This document shows, one piece after another, positions 43,887-52,195 of a DNA stretch of 64,000 nt. Within the stretch, counting starts at the first letter, position 1. The number at the start of each line of letters is the position of its first letter. The translations under genes were made by a program, and so were the position numbers. The notes under the pieces were generated by a model. The model saw only the letters and a program-made list of their open reading frames with translations. It was not told the origin of the DNA and did not search any database. Source of the DNA: Pseudomonas sp. PICF141 (GTDB lineage Bacteria > Pseudomonadota > Gammaproteobacteria > Pseudomonadales > Pseudomonadaceae); contig NZ_MUNM01000076.1 in assembly GCF_002286815.1 (NCBI RefSeq), positions 62,001 through 126,000 of the forward strand, written 5' to 3'.

Positions 43887-46600
43887 TGAACCAGATCACC
43901 GCCTCCACCTGCTGCTACTGTGGGGTCGGCTGCGGCGTGCTGATCGAGCACGACGGCGAGCGCATTCTCGGCGTCAGCGGCGATCCGGCACACCCGGCCA
44001 ACTTCGGCAAATTGTGCAGTAAAGGTTCGACCCTGCATCTGACCGGCGACCTGAAGGCACGGGCGTTGTACCCGGAACTGCGCCTGGGCAAAGGCCTGGC
44101 CCGCAGCCGCACCGACTGGGATACGGCGCTCGATCACGCCGCCAGCGTCTTCGCCAAGACCATCGCCGAGCACGGCCCGGACAGTGTCGCGTTCTACATC
44201 TCCGGGCAGTTGCTGACCGAGGACTACTATGCGTTCAACAAACTGGCGCGAGCGCTGGTGGGCACCAACAACATCGACAGCAACTCACGGCTGTGCATGT
44301 CTTCAGCGGTGGTCGGCTACAAGCGCAGCCTCGGCGCCGACGCTCCGCCTTGCAACTACGAAGACCTGGAACTGAGCGACTGCGTGATGATCGTCGGCAG
44401 CAACATGGCCTACGCCCACCCGGTGCTGTTTCGTCGCCTGGAAGAAGCAAAATCCCGCCGCCCACAGATGAAAGTCATCGTCATCGACCCACGGCGCACC
44501 GACACCTGCGATTTGGCCGACATGCATCTGGCGATTCTGCCCGGCACCGATGTCGCCTTGTTCCATGGGATTTTGCACCTGTTGCTGTGGGAAGATTGGG
44601 TCGACCGCGATTTTATCAAAGCCCACACCGAAGGCTTGTCCGAACTGAAAAACCTGGTGCGCGATTACACCCCCTCAATGGTTTCGCAACTGTGCGGCAT
44701 CAGCGTCGAACAATTGCAGGAATGCGCACAATGGGTCGGCACTGCACCGAGCTTTCTGTCGCTGTGGTGCATGGGCTTGAATCAATCCACCGCCGGCAGC
44801 GCGAAGAACAGTGCGCTGATCAATCTGCACCTGGCCACCGGGCAAATTGGCCGGCCCGGTGCAGGACCTTTCTCGCTGACGGGTCAGCCAAATGCCATGG
44901 GCGGCAGGGAAACCGGCAGTTTGTCGAACCTGCTGCCAGGCCATCGCGAAGCAGCCAATGCCGAACACCGCGCGCAAGTAGCCGATTACTGGGGCGTTGA
45001 TCAATTACCCGCGAACACTGGCCTGACGGCCATCGAACTGTTCGAGCAGATGCGCAGCGGCAAAATCAAAGCCCTGTGGATCGCCTGCACCAACCCTGCA
45101 CAGTCGCTGCCGGACCAGACCGCTGTGCGCGCGGCACTGCAAGCTTGCCCGTTCGTGGTGTTGCAGGAAGCCTTTCGCACCACCGAAACCGCCGCGTTCG
45201 CCGACTTGCTGCTGCCCGCCGCCAGTTGGGGTGAAAAGGACGGCACGGTCACCAACTCCGAACGGCGCATTTCTCACGTCCGCCAGGCCATTGGCGCACC
45301 CGGCGAAGCACGGTCCGACTGGGCGATCACTGTGGATTTCGCACAGCGCCTGGAAAAACATCTGCGCCCTGAAGCCACCAGCCTGTTTGCCTTTGAAACC
45401 CCGGCGCAGGTCTTCGACGAATACAAACACCTGACGTGCGGCCGCGACCTCGACCTGTCCGGAATCAGCCATGCGCTGATCGACCAGCTCGGTCCGCAGC
45501 AATGGCCCTTCCCCACTGGGGCCCGCGAAGGCACGGCGCGGCTGTACCTGGACGGAGTTTTCCCCACTGCCAGCGGGCGCGCCCGGTTCGTGACCGACCC
45601 GTATCGCGCCGCCAAGGAACAACGCGATGCGCGCTTCCCGCTGACCCTGATCACCGGCCGCCTGCGCGATCAATGGCACGGCATGAGCCGCACCGGCACC
45701 GCCGCGCAGCTGTTCGGTCATGTCAGCGAAGCCGTGTTGAGCCTGCACCCGGATGAACTGCGTCGGCACCGCCTGCAACCCGGCGATCTGATCAACCTGA
45801 AAAGTCGCCGGGGCTCGGTGATCGTGCCGGTCAGCAGCGATGACAGCATACGGCCGGGCCAGGCATTTCTGCCCATGCATTGGGGCGATCGCTTTCTCAA
45901 GGGCGGCGTGAATACCCTCACCCTTCCCGCCTTCGACCCCTTGTCGAAACAACCGGAACTCAAACACAGCGGTGTGCGACTCGAGCCTGTGCAATTGCCT
46001 TGGCAGCTTTTCGCCCTGATAGAGGGCGATGTTCAACAGCATTTGGAGACACTACGACCGCTCTGCGAGGCGTTTTCCTACGCAAGCCTCAGCCTGACCG
46101 GCCGTGAGCGTCCAGCGCTGCTGATACGTGCCGCCAGCGCCACCGCTCCGCAGGCGCAGTTGTTGCGTGATATCGATCAATGCCTGGGGCTCAACGAAGG
46201 CCCGGTATTGGCCTACGACGATCCTCGGCGTTCGATCGGCAAACGGGTACGCATTGAAAACGGTCGGATCACCGCGATCCGCCTGGCCGGTGAAACCCTC
46301 GCTCAGCACTGGCTGCAAAGCCTGTGGCTTGAAGGTCGCGCCGACGAACAACTGCGCCGTTGGCTGCTGGCGCCTTTGAGTGCGCCACCGGGAAGCGCTG
46401 GCGGTCCGGCATCGGGCACCAAAACCCTGTGCAACTGCATGAACGTCAGCCAGAACGCGGTGTGTGCCGGCATTGACCGTGGCCTGGATTTGCAGGGTTT
46501 GAAACAAGAATTGGGCTGTGGCACGCAATGCGGCTCCTGCGTCCCGGAAATCAAGCGTTTGCTGGCCGCCACCGCGCAGCCAGTCGCCGTCATCTCGTGA
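43886..46600 (+). CDS. nasC: Assimilatory nitrate reductase, molybdopterin catalytic subunit
   Basis: This 904-residue cytoplasmic enzyme reduces nitrate to nitrite, which NirBD then converts to ammonium. The N-terminus has the 4Fe-4S ligands C9, C12, C16 and C44 in C-x2-C-x3-C-x27-C. The central part is the bis-MGD oxidoreductase domain (SNMAYAHPVLFRRLEEAK, NPAQSLPDQTAVRAAL), followed by the C-terminal dinucleotide-binding barrel (LITGRLRDQWHGMSRTGTAA). The last 65 residues add a BFD-like [2Fe-2S] domain (CNCMNVSQ...CGTQCGSCVPE), so electrons likely enter through that end. No separate reductase subunit gene is seen. The catalytic-subunit name differs between species (nasA, nasC). Confidence 0.95.
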   Translation: MNQITASTCCYCGVGCGVLIEHDGERILGVSGDPAHPANFGKLCSKGSTLHLTGDLKARALYPELRLGKGLARSRTDWDTALDHAASVFAKTIAEHGPDSVAFYISGQLLTEDYYAFNKLARALVGTNNIDSNSRLCMSSAVVGYKRSLGADAPPCNYEDLELSDCVMIVGSNMAYAHPVLFRRLEEAKSRRPQMKVIVIDPRRTDTCDLADMHLAILPGTDVALFHGILHLLLWEDWVDRDFIKAHTEGLSELKNLVRDYTPSMVSQLCGISVEQLQECAQWVGTAPSFLSLWCMGLNQSTAGSAKNSALINLHLATGQIGRPGAGPFSLTGQPNAMGGRETGSLSNLLPGHREAANAEHRAQVADYWGVDQLPANTGLTAIELFEQMRSGKIKALWIACTNPAQSLPDQTAVRAALQACPFVVLQEAFRTTETAAFADLLLPAASWGEKDGTVTNSERRISHVRQAIGAPGEARSDWAITVDFAQRLEKHLRPEATSLFAFETPAQVFDEYKHLTCGRDLDLSGISHALIDQLGPQQWPFPTGAREGTARLYLDGVFPTASGRARFVTDPYRAAKEQRDARFPLTLITGRLRDQWHGMSRTGTAAQLFGHVSEAVLSLHPDELRRHRLQPGDLINLKSRRGSVIVPVSSDDSIRPGQAFLPMHWGDRFLKGGVNTLTLPAFDPLSKQPELKHSGVRLEPVQLPWQLFALIEGDVQQHLETLRPLCEAFSYASLSLTGRERPALLIRAASATAPQAQLLRDIDQCLGLNEGPVLAYDDPRRSIGKRVRIENGRITAIRLAGETLAQHWLQSLWLEGRADEQLRRWLLAPLSAPPGSAGGPASGTKTLCNCMNVSQNAVCAGIDRGLDLQGLKQELGCGTQCGSCVPEIKRLLAATAQPVAVIS

Positions 46601-46610
46601 GGAAAACACT

Positions 46611-47378
46611 ATGAGCGCAAAAGTCTGGCTGGTGGGTGCGGGTCCTGGCGACCCTGAATTGCTGACCCTCAAGGCGGTTCGAGCGTTGCGCGAAGCGGAC
46701 GTGGTGCTGATCGACGACCTGGTCAATGAGGCGGTGCTGGAGCATTGCCCGAACGCGCGAATCATTCCTGTCGGCAAGCGCGGTGGCTGTCGCTCCACGC
46801 CTCAAGCCTTCATTCATCGCCTGATGTTGCGTTATACCCGCCACGGCAAATGCGTGGTGCGGCTCAAGGGCGGTGATCCATGCATTTTCGGGCGCGGCGG
46901 TGAAGAAGCGCAGTGGCTGCGGGAGCGTGGCGTCGAGGTTGAGCTGGTCAATGGCATTACCGCGGGCCTTGCCGGCGCGACCCAATGCGATATTCCGCTG
47001 ACGCTGAGGGGGGTCGCGCGTGGCGTGACACTGGTCACCGCCCACACTCAGGATGACAGCAGTCTGAACTGGCAAGCCCTGGCACAAGGGGGCACCACGC
47101 TGGTGATCTATATGGGCGTGGCGAAGCTCAACGAAATTCGTGAGCAACTGCTGGCTGGCGGAATGGCTGCCGATACGCCTGTGGCAATGATCGAAAATGC
47201 GTCCCTGCCGCACCAACGGGAATGTCGGAGCGATTTGGCAGCCATGGAGAACGATGCCTGTGACTTCCAGCTCAAAAGCCCGGCGATTCTGGTGATCGGT
47301 GCGGTGGCGGCCTGCGACGAGATCAAAAGATTGCAGCCTGCGGCAGCTCCTGCATTGGCTCGGTGTTTATCCTTGTAG
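46611..47378 (+). CDS. cobA: Uroporphyrinogen-III C-methyltransferase (siroheme synthesis)
   Basis: CobA makes precorrin-2, the precursor of siroheme needed by NirB, which explains its place at the end of this operon. The 255-residue protein has VWLVGAGPGDPELLTLKAVR (residues 5-24), VVRLKGGDPCIFGRGGEEAQ and ITAGLAGATQCDIPLTLRG, all conserved in SUMT enzymes. The ATG at 46611 has GAGGAAA eight bases upstream. The last 18 or so residues (from EIKRLQPAAAPALARC) are encoded by a copy of the GATCAAAAGATCGCAGCC repeat, so the natural C-terminus has been replaced or extended by repeat sequence. Confidence 0.95.
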   Translation: MSAKVWLVGAGPGDPELLTLKAVRALREADVVLIDDLVNEAVLEHCPNARIIPVGKRGGCRSTPQAFIHRLMLRYTRHGKCVVRLKGGDPCIFGRGGEEAQWLRERGVEVELVNGITAGLAGATQCDIPLTLRGVARGVTLVTAHTQDDSSLNWQALAQGGTTLVIYMGVAKLNEIREQLLAGGMAADTPVAMIENASLPHQRECRSDLAAMENDACDFQLKSPAILVIGAVAACDEIKRLQPAAAPALARCLSL

Positions 47379-47462
47379 GGATCAAAAGATCACAGCCTGC
47401 GGCAGCTCCTACATGGATTTTGCATTTATCCCTGTAGGAGCTGCCGCAGGCTGCGATCTTTT
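47320..47462. repeat. Tandem/inverted GATCAAAAGATNRCAGCC repeat, partly inside cobA
   Basis: A half element starting GATCAAAAGATTGCAGCCTG (47321) lies in the end of cobA. A full element follows from about 47380, with arms GATCACAGCCTGCGGCAGCT and its inverse ending CTGCGATC. The two share the middle phrase TTTATCC-TGTAGG, which indicates duplication of the left half. Confidence 0.82.
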
Positions 47463-47508
47463 CGAAACAACGCAAAACCAACGCTGCAAACCCAAATCGC
47501 AGACAAAG

Positions 47509-47534
47509 AAAAGCCCGGCCTGAGCCGGGCTTTT
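47509..47534. terminator. Intrinsic terminator of oprF
   Basis: AAAAGCCCGGC pairs with GCCGGGCTTTT, separated by four bases, in the space between convergent cobA and oprF and just after the oprF stop. Confidence 0.9.
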
Positions 47535-47551
47535 CCAGAGCTGCGAGCTAA

Positions 47552-48586
47552 TTACTTAGCGCTAGCTTCAACCTGCGCTTCTACGCGACGGTTTACAGCG
47601 CGACCAGCGTCAGTTTTGTTGTCAGCAACTGGGCGGGATTCGCCGTAGCCAACAGACTGAACGCGGGACGATTCAACACCGTACTGGTTGGTCAGAACGT
47701 TCTTAACGGCGTTTGCACGACGCTCGGACAGTTTCTGGTTGTAAGCGTCAGGACCGACGGAGTCAGTGTGACCTTCAACAGTAGTGGTGGTGGATGGGTA
47801 CTGCTTCATGAAGTCAGCCAGGTTCTTGATGTCGCTGTAGCTGTTAGGCTTGACTACCGACTTGTCGAAGTCGAACTTCACGTCCAGCTCAACACGAACA
47901 ACTTCAGCAACTGCTGGGCAGCCATCAGCGTCAACAGTTACGTTGGCTGGGGTGTCCGGGCACTTGTCAACGTTGTCGCAAACGCCATCGTTGTCGCTGT
48001 CAGCGCAAACTTCAGCTGGTGCTGGAACTGGAGCAGCAGCAGGCTTGGAGCCGCCACCGAAGTTCACACCGATACCAACGCTAGGAGCCCACTCGGTGTC
48101 GCCCTGGTCGATGTTGTACTGAGCTTCAACGCCGGCACGGGCGTAGAAGTTGTCGGTGAAGTACAGCTTGGCACCGCCGCCAACGTTGGCGAAAGTGGAA
48201 CCGTTACGACCGCTTTTGCCGTTCTGACCAATGCTTTGGTCGGAGAAGCCAGCCGATACGTACGGACGCAGCATGTCGCCCGGGTTGTTGAAGTGGTACA
48301 GAGCATCCAGAGCGGTGTTGGAGCCCTTGATGTTACGGCCATCTTCAGCACGTGCGTTGTGCACTTCGTCGTAGGCCAGACGCAGTTCAACGTCGTCGGT
48401 CAGGAAGTAACCGATCGAACCGCCGAACAGGTTGCCGTTGTTCTTGAAGTCACGAGCGCTATCGAACATTTCTTTCTTAGCGAAGCCTTCGATTTCAACT
48501 GCGCCTTGGCCTTGTGCCAGAGCGCCGAACGAAGTGGCAGCAATAAGAGAACCAATGGCCAAGCCCAAGGTGTTTTTCAGTTTCAT
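47552..48586 (-). CDS. oprF: Major outer membrane porin OprF
   Basis: OprF is the abundant outer-membrane protein of Pseudomonas that anchors the envelope to peptidoglycan and forms a low-permeability channel. The 344-residue precursor has a signal peptide (MKLKNTLGLAIGSLIAATSF, cleaved after ALA near residue 24) and an N-terminal eight-strand barrel (to about 180). A short Pro/Ala linker and a Cys-containing acidic loop (CADSDNDGVCDNVDKC) follow, then the OmpA-like peptidoglycan domain (VEGHTDSVGPDAYNQKLSER). It lies 107 bases downstream of sigX, which is known in Pseudomonas to help drive its expression. Confidence 0.97.
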   Translation of the reverse strand: MKLKNTLGLAIGSLIAATSFGALAQGQGAVEIEGFAKKEMFDSARDFKNNGNLFGGSIGYFLTDDVELRLAYDEVHNARAEDGRNIKGSNTALDALYHFNNPGDMLRPYVSAGFSDQSIGQNGKSGRNGSTFANVGGGAKLYFTDNFYARAGVEAQYNIDQGDTEWAPSVGIGVNFGGGSKPAAAPVPAPAEVCADSDNDGVCDNVDKCPDTPANVTVDADGCPAVAEVVRVELDVKFDFDKSVVKPNSYSDIKNLADFMKQYPSTTTTVEGHTDSVGPDAYNQKLSERRANAVKNVLTNQYGVESSRVQSVGYGESRPVADNKTDAGRAVNRRVEAQVEASAK

Positions 48587-48693
48587 CCGTTAAATCCCCA
48601 TCTGGTGATTGTGAAGCAGTCCCGCAAACCGGGGGACAACTCGGCGGCAAGTCTATCAGAACTTGCCTACACGTAAGAGAAATTTGCGCCGAA

Positions 48694-49284
48694 CTAAGTT
48701 TCAGCAATGCCTGCAAATTTCTCACGCAATTTATCTAGAGCGCGCTTGTAACGCATCTTTGTCGCACTCAAACCCATGTGCATTATGTCTGCGATCTCCT
48801 GAAATTCCAGCTCTGCGACAAATCGTAGCACCAGAATTTCACGGTCGATCGGATTCACATACACCAGCCAGCGATCAAGTCCGCCCTTTTCCTCGGGTTT
48901 CGGCATCTTCTCTTCAGATGCTTCCTCAAGGGGGTCCAGACTCAAAGCGTCCATCAAGCGACGCTTACGCCGTTCCTTCCGATACTGCGTGATGCACTCG
49001 TTGTACGTGATGCTATATAGCCATGTCTTGAACTTCGATTTCCCCTCGAAGTTCTTCAGGCCGTAGAGCACCTTCAACATCACTTCCTGACAGACATCGT
49101 CTGCATCACGATCGTTCCCAAGATACCGTGCACAAACGTTAAATAATGTTCGTTGGTAACGCCGCATCAGTTCTTCATAAGCGCGCGTTACGTGGAACAG
49201 CTCGGTATGCGAGCGCGCGACCAACTCCTCATCAGAGAGCTCGCGGGGGTCATAGCGCGTGGAGAGCGATTGAGCTTTATTCAA
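48694..49284 (-). CDS. sigX: ECF sigma factor SigX
   Basis: SigX controls envelope, fatty acid and oprF expression and responds to cell-wall or osmotic stress in Pseudomonas. The 196-residue protein has sigma region 2 (ADDVCQEVMLKVLYGLKNFE, then KFKTWLYSITYNECI) and region 4 (LEFQEIADIMHMGLSATKMR). It starts with TTG at 49284, the frame's only start giving the conserved MNKAQSLSTRYDPREL; the ribosome site before it is poor. No anti-sigma gene is adjacent, which is normal for SigX. It lies between cmpX and oprF. Confidence 0.95.
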   Translation of the reverse strand: MNKAQSLSTRYDPRELSDEELVARSHTELFHVTRAYEELMRRYQRTLFNVCARYLGNDRDADDVCQEVMLKVLYGLKNFEGKSKFKTWLYSITYNECITQYRKERRKRRLMDALSLDPLEEASEEKMPKPEEKGGLDRWLVYVNPIDREILVLRFVAELEFQEIADIMHMGLSATKMRYKRALDKLREKFAGIAET

Positions 49285-49314
49285 AACAAGTCTGGCCGAC
49301 AGTCAGGTCAATGT

Positions 49315-49345
49315 CCGCCGCAATCCTTCAGGAATTTTGCGGCGG
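49315..49345. other. Hairpin between cmpX and sigX
   Basis: CCGCCGCAA and TTGCGGCGG form a perfect nine-pair stem with a 13-base loop in the 85 bases between the genes. No T run follows on the minus strand, so it may dampen rather than stop transcription or protect RNA ends. Confidence 0.6.
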
Positions 49346-49369
49346 CATACATTAGCAGGATTTGCCGGG

Positions 49370-50194
49370 TTAGCGGCTACTCACATGCTGCTCCAAGAGA
49401 ATCCGATTCGAGAGAGAGACTAGCTCACCCTCGTCGGTCAGCACGGTGGTTTTAACCGTACCAATCTCTTCGATCTGACCTTCGACCTCGCCAACACGCA
49501 CTTGTTGCCCAACCTGGTACAACTCACGCACATAGATTCCTGCAAGAATCTGACCGGCAATCTCCCGGCTTCCCAAGCCCATGGCCAGCGCAACCGCCAG
49601 ACCAACGGTAATCAAGACGATCACGATCACATGGTTGAGCAGGTCAGTCTTGACCTCCAACTGGCTGATCGCAACCGAAATACTTATGATGATCACCAGG
49701 CCTTGGGCAATTCGCCCCAGGCCCGCAGCGTAATCAAGCCCTACGCCTTCTGCCGCGCCACGCACCAGCCCATTGGCCAGTTGCGCCAGCAAGACACCCA
49801 CCAGCAGTACCAGCGCAGCGCCAAATACTTTCGGCAAATACAGCGCCAACATGTCCAGCGTAGCTGAAACTCGCTCAAGTCCAAGAGATTCTGCGGCCGA
49901 AACCAGAAAAATCAGCAGAACGAACCAATACACGATTTTGCCGATCAACGTCGAGATAGGTACCTGAAGACCTGCTCGGGACAGCAACTTGGTCAGCCCC
50001 GTGCCGCCCATCAGGCGATCGAGGCCCAGTTTGGCGAGCAATTTGGAGAGCAGCGTGTCCAGCAGCTTGGCCACGACAAAACCCAGCAGCAACACAACCA
50101 GTGCGCCAAACAGGTTCGGAATGAAGTTTGCAACCTTGGTCCATAACGCAGTCATTGCAGTGACGAGGCTCTGTGTCCAGAGATCAAGTTCCAT
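49370..50194 (-). CDS. cmpX: CmpX, mechanosensitive-channel-like membrane protein
   Basis: The 274-residue inner-membrane protein has several hydrophobic helices (for example FGALVVLLLGFVVAKLLD and GKIVYWFVLLIFLVSAAE) and a C-terminal MscS-like beta segment (VGQQVRVGEVEGQIEEIGTV). It is known as CmpX in Pseudomonas and has been linked to membrane stress and SigX activity. I chose the ATG at 50194, ten bases after AAGG; an in-frame TTG at 50200 is the alternative. It starts two bases after the crfX stop, so the two are translationally coupled. Confidence 0.92.
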   Translation of the reverse strand: MELDLWTQSLVTAMTALWTKVANFIPNLFGALVVLLLGFVVAKLLDTLLSKLLAKLGLDRLMGGTGLTKLLSRAGLQVPISTLIGKIVYWFVLLIFLVSAAESLGLERVSATLDMLALYLPKVFGAALVLLVGVLLAQLANGLVRGAAEGVGLDYAAGLGRIAQGLVIIISISVAISQLEVKTDLLNHVIVIVLITVGLAVALAMGLGSREIAGQILAGIYVRELYQVGQQVRVGEVEGQIEEIGTVKTTVLTDEGELVSLSNRILLEQHVSSR

Positions 50195-50196
50195 AT

Positions 50197-50445
50197 TCAA
50201 TCAGCCTTATCAGCAGTGCGAACGGTAGGTTTACGAAGACGGGAAACCGGCGAGATATGGGCCGATCCGTTATTCAGGGCGATCATCAACGCGGGCAACC
50301 AGCGGCCCAGCAGACTGAACAGATCGCCGGCACCGACCTGGCGGTTGGCGGTTTTCAGCACGCGGCCCAGGCAGGCATCGTCGTCACGGCTGGACGGCGA
50401 AGCTTTGAGCATGTCACGCAAAGACTGTTCAAACGGATCGTGCAT
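50197..50445 (-). CDS. crfX: CrfX, small conserved protein
   Basis: This 82-residue protein is the small gene found directly before cmpX in Pseudomonas and named CrfX. The sequence begins MHDPFEQSLRDMLKASPSSR and has a moderately hydrophobic centre (LFSLLGRWLPALMIALNNG) that could contact the membrane. No known domain is visible and its function is not established. I chose the ATG at 50445 with GAGAGG five bases upstream; an in-frame GTG at 50451 would add two residues. Confidence 0.88.
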   Translation of the reverse strand: MHDPFEQSLRDMLKASPSSRDDDACLGRVLKTANRQVGAGDLFSLLGRWLPALMIALNNGSAHISPVSRLRKPTVRTADKAD

Positions 50446-50508
50446 ACGCACCTCTCGTGATATCTGTGAAAGACGCGGTCAAATTTGGTCGGGTCACATG
50501 ACTCATCA

Positions 50509-51504
50509 TCAGAACCAGCGCAAACGTCGGAATAGCCACCACTGCCCCAGCGCCACCGAGACCATCAAAAGGCAGGCGATCAGGAAGCCATAGGGGCTGG
50601 CAGCGAATGGAATACCGCCGACGTTGATCCCCAGAAGACCGGCCAGAAAACTCATCGGCAAAAAGATCCCGGTGATGATCCCGAAGCGGTACATCGTGCG
50701 GTTCATGCGCACGCTCAAACGCCGGTCTTCGGCCTCCAGGACCAGCCCCACGCGCTCTCGGGTCAATTCCAGCTCCTCGAGATAACGGGTCAGGCTGTTA
50801 TTCAATTCGTTCCAGTAATCGCCGTCGTCTTCAACGAACCAAGGCAGTTTTAGCCGGGTCAATTGACCGAAAATATCCCGTTGCGGTGCCAGAAAACGCT
50901 TCAACGCGGCCGCCCTGCGACGGATCTGCAAGACAGCCCCATGCTCTGGCGTATACCGTTCGTCGGCATCCAGCTTTTCTTCTTCCTCATCGACGATTTC
51001 CGAGAGGCAACTGACCAGATCCTGCACTTTGTTAGTGAGGTACTGCGCCATATAAAGGATCAGTTCGGACGCGGTTCGCGGCCCTTTGCCTTCGGCCAAT
51101 TGCACCAGCAACTCATCGGTGGCGCGCAACGGCCGCAGACGCAGGGAAATCACCCGTTGGGCCGACCCGAAGATCCGCACCGAGACCATGTCTTCCGGCT
51201 CGGCACCTGGATTGAGGTTGATCCCGCGCAGAAACAGCAACAGCTCAGCGTCCGGCAGCGGCAAAAGACGCGGCCGGGTATTTTCTTCCAGCAACAAATC
51301 GCAACTAAATTCACTCAGACCGCTGTCGTTACGCAGCCAGGTCTGGGTTTGCGGGTGACTGCGATCCCAATGCAACCACAGGCTTTCATGGGCATGTAAC
51401 TGCAAGTCATCGAGTTCAGTCCGGGCTATCGAACGCGCACCGCCTTTACCGTCCAGCACCAGGGCATGCACCAGCCCCCACTGCGCGTTTTCTTCCTCGA
51501 ACAT
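50509..51504 (-). CDS. cmaX: CmaX, CorA/ZntB-like divalent cation transporter
   Basis: The 331-residue protein has a cytoplasmic N-terminal domain, a long helix region (about 130-260) and two C-terminal membrane helices. The CorA selectivity motif GMN appears as GIN in LAGLLGINVGGIPFA; GIN variants occur in the ZntB-like branch, so zinc or another divalent metal is likely instead of magnesium, although this is inference. The ATG at 51504 has GGGGTGAGG just upstream; an in-frame GTG at 51510 is the alternative. It precedes crfX by 63 bases on the same strand, as in other Pseudomonas. Confidence 0.9.
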   Translation of the reverse strand: MFEEENAQWGLVHALVLDGKGGARSIARTELDDLQLHAHESLWLHWDRSHPQTQTWLRNDSGLSEFSCDLLLEENTRPRLLPLPDAELLLFLRGINLNPGAEPEDMVSVRIFGSAQRVISLRLRPLRATDELLVQLAEGKGPRTASELILYMAQYLTNKVQDLVSCLSEIVDEEEEKLDADERYTPEHGAVLQIRRRAAALKRFLAPQRDIFGQLTRLKLPWFVEDDGDYWNELNNSLTRYLEELELTRERVGLVLEAEDRRLSVRMNRTMYRFGIITGIFLPMSFLAGLLGINVGGIPFAASPYGFLIACLLMVSVALGQWWLFRRLRWF

Positions 51505-51529
51505 CCTCACCCCTTTGATGAAACGCGCT

Positions 51530-52021
51530 TTATTCAGGCATTTTCAGCGGGCTTGGCGAAATGATCACGCCGTTGTTGTCCGCATAAACATAGTGACCCG
51601 GGTGAAAGGTCACACCCGCGAAGGTCACGGCAATATTGAGTTCACCAACACCGCGCCGGTCGGTTTTCATCGGGTGACTGGCCAGGGCCTGAACCCCCAG
51701 ATCGGTTTGGGCGATGACGTCGACGTCGCGAATGCAACCATAGATCACCAGCCCTTCCCAACCGTTACTGGCGGCTTTCTCGGCCAGCAGGTCGCCCAAC
51801 AGCGCGCGGCGCAGGGAACCGCCGCCGTCGACCACCAGCACTTTACCCTTACCGTTGAGGGCGACTTGCTCCTTGACCAGCGAATTATCTTCGAAACATT
51901 TGATGGTCACGATTTCGCCACCGAAAGAATCGCGGCCACCAAAATTGCTGAACATCGGTTCCAGCACCTGAACCAGTTCCGGGTAGGCATCGCAAAGGTC
52001 GGGCGTGAGGTAATGGTTCAT
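51530..52021 (-). CDS. rraA: RraA family: ribonuclease E regulator / HMG aldolase
   Basis: The 163-residue protein is a RraA/MenG-family member, with the conserved core [20 protein letters not shown] and the loop [10 protein letters not shown]. Proteins of this family either inhibit RNase E or act as 4-hydroxy-4-methyl-2-oxoglutarate/oxaloacetate aldolases. The Gly/Asp-rich core and R-D pair here are compatible with both. The ATG at 52021 has AGGAG about eight bases upstream; the frame is open to 52075 without family match. It is followed 25 bases later by cmaX. Confidence 0.92.
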   Translation of the reverse strand: MNHYLTPDLCDAYPELVQVLEPMFSNFGGRDSFGGEIVTIKCFEDNSLVKEQVALNGKGKVLVVDGGGSLRRALLGDLLAEKAASNGWEGLVIYGCIRDVDVIAQTDLGVQALASHPMKTDRRGVGELNIAVTFAGVTFHPGHYVYADNNGVIISPSPLKMPE

Positions 52022-52195
52022 CGAGAAACTCCTGTGAAAAGGAAGACAATCGAGTAGACAGCACACGCGGGCCAAGGCTGAACGGCTGCAAACGCGCCGA
52101 TCGAGTCAATCACTAAAAGTGACCGGAACCGCTTAATGCGTCATATCTTAGCCGCAAGCTGTTCCGAGCGAAATGCCCTTGTTAGAGCATCAGGT

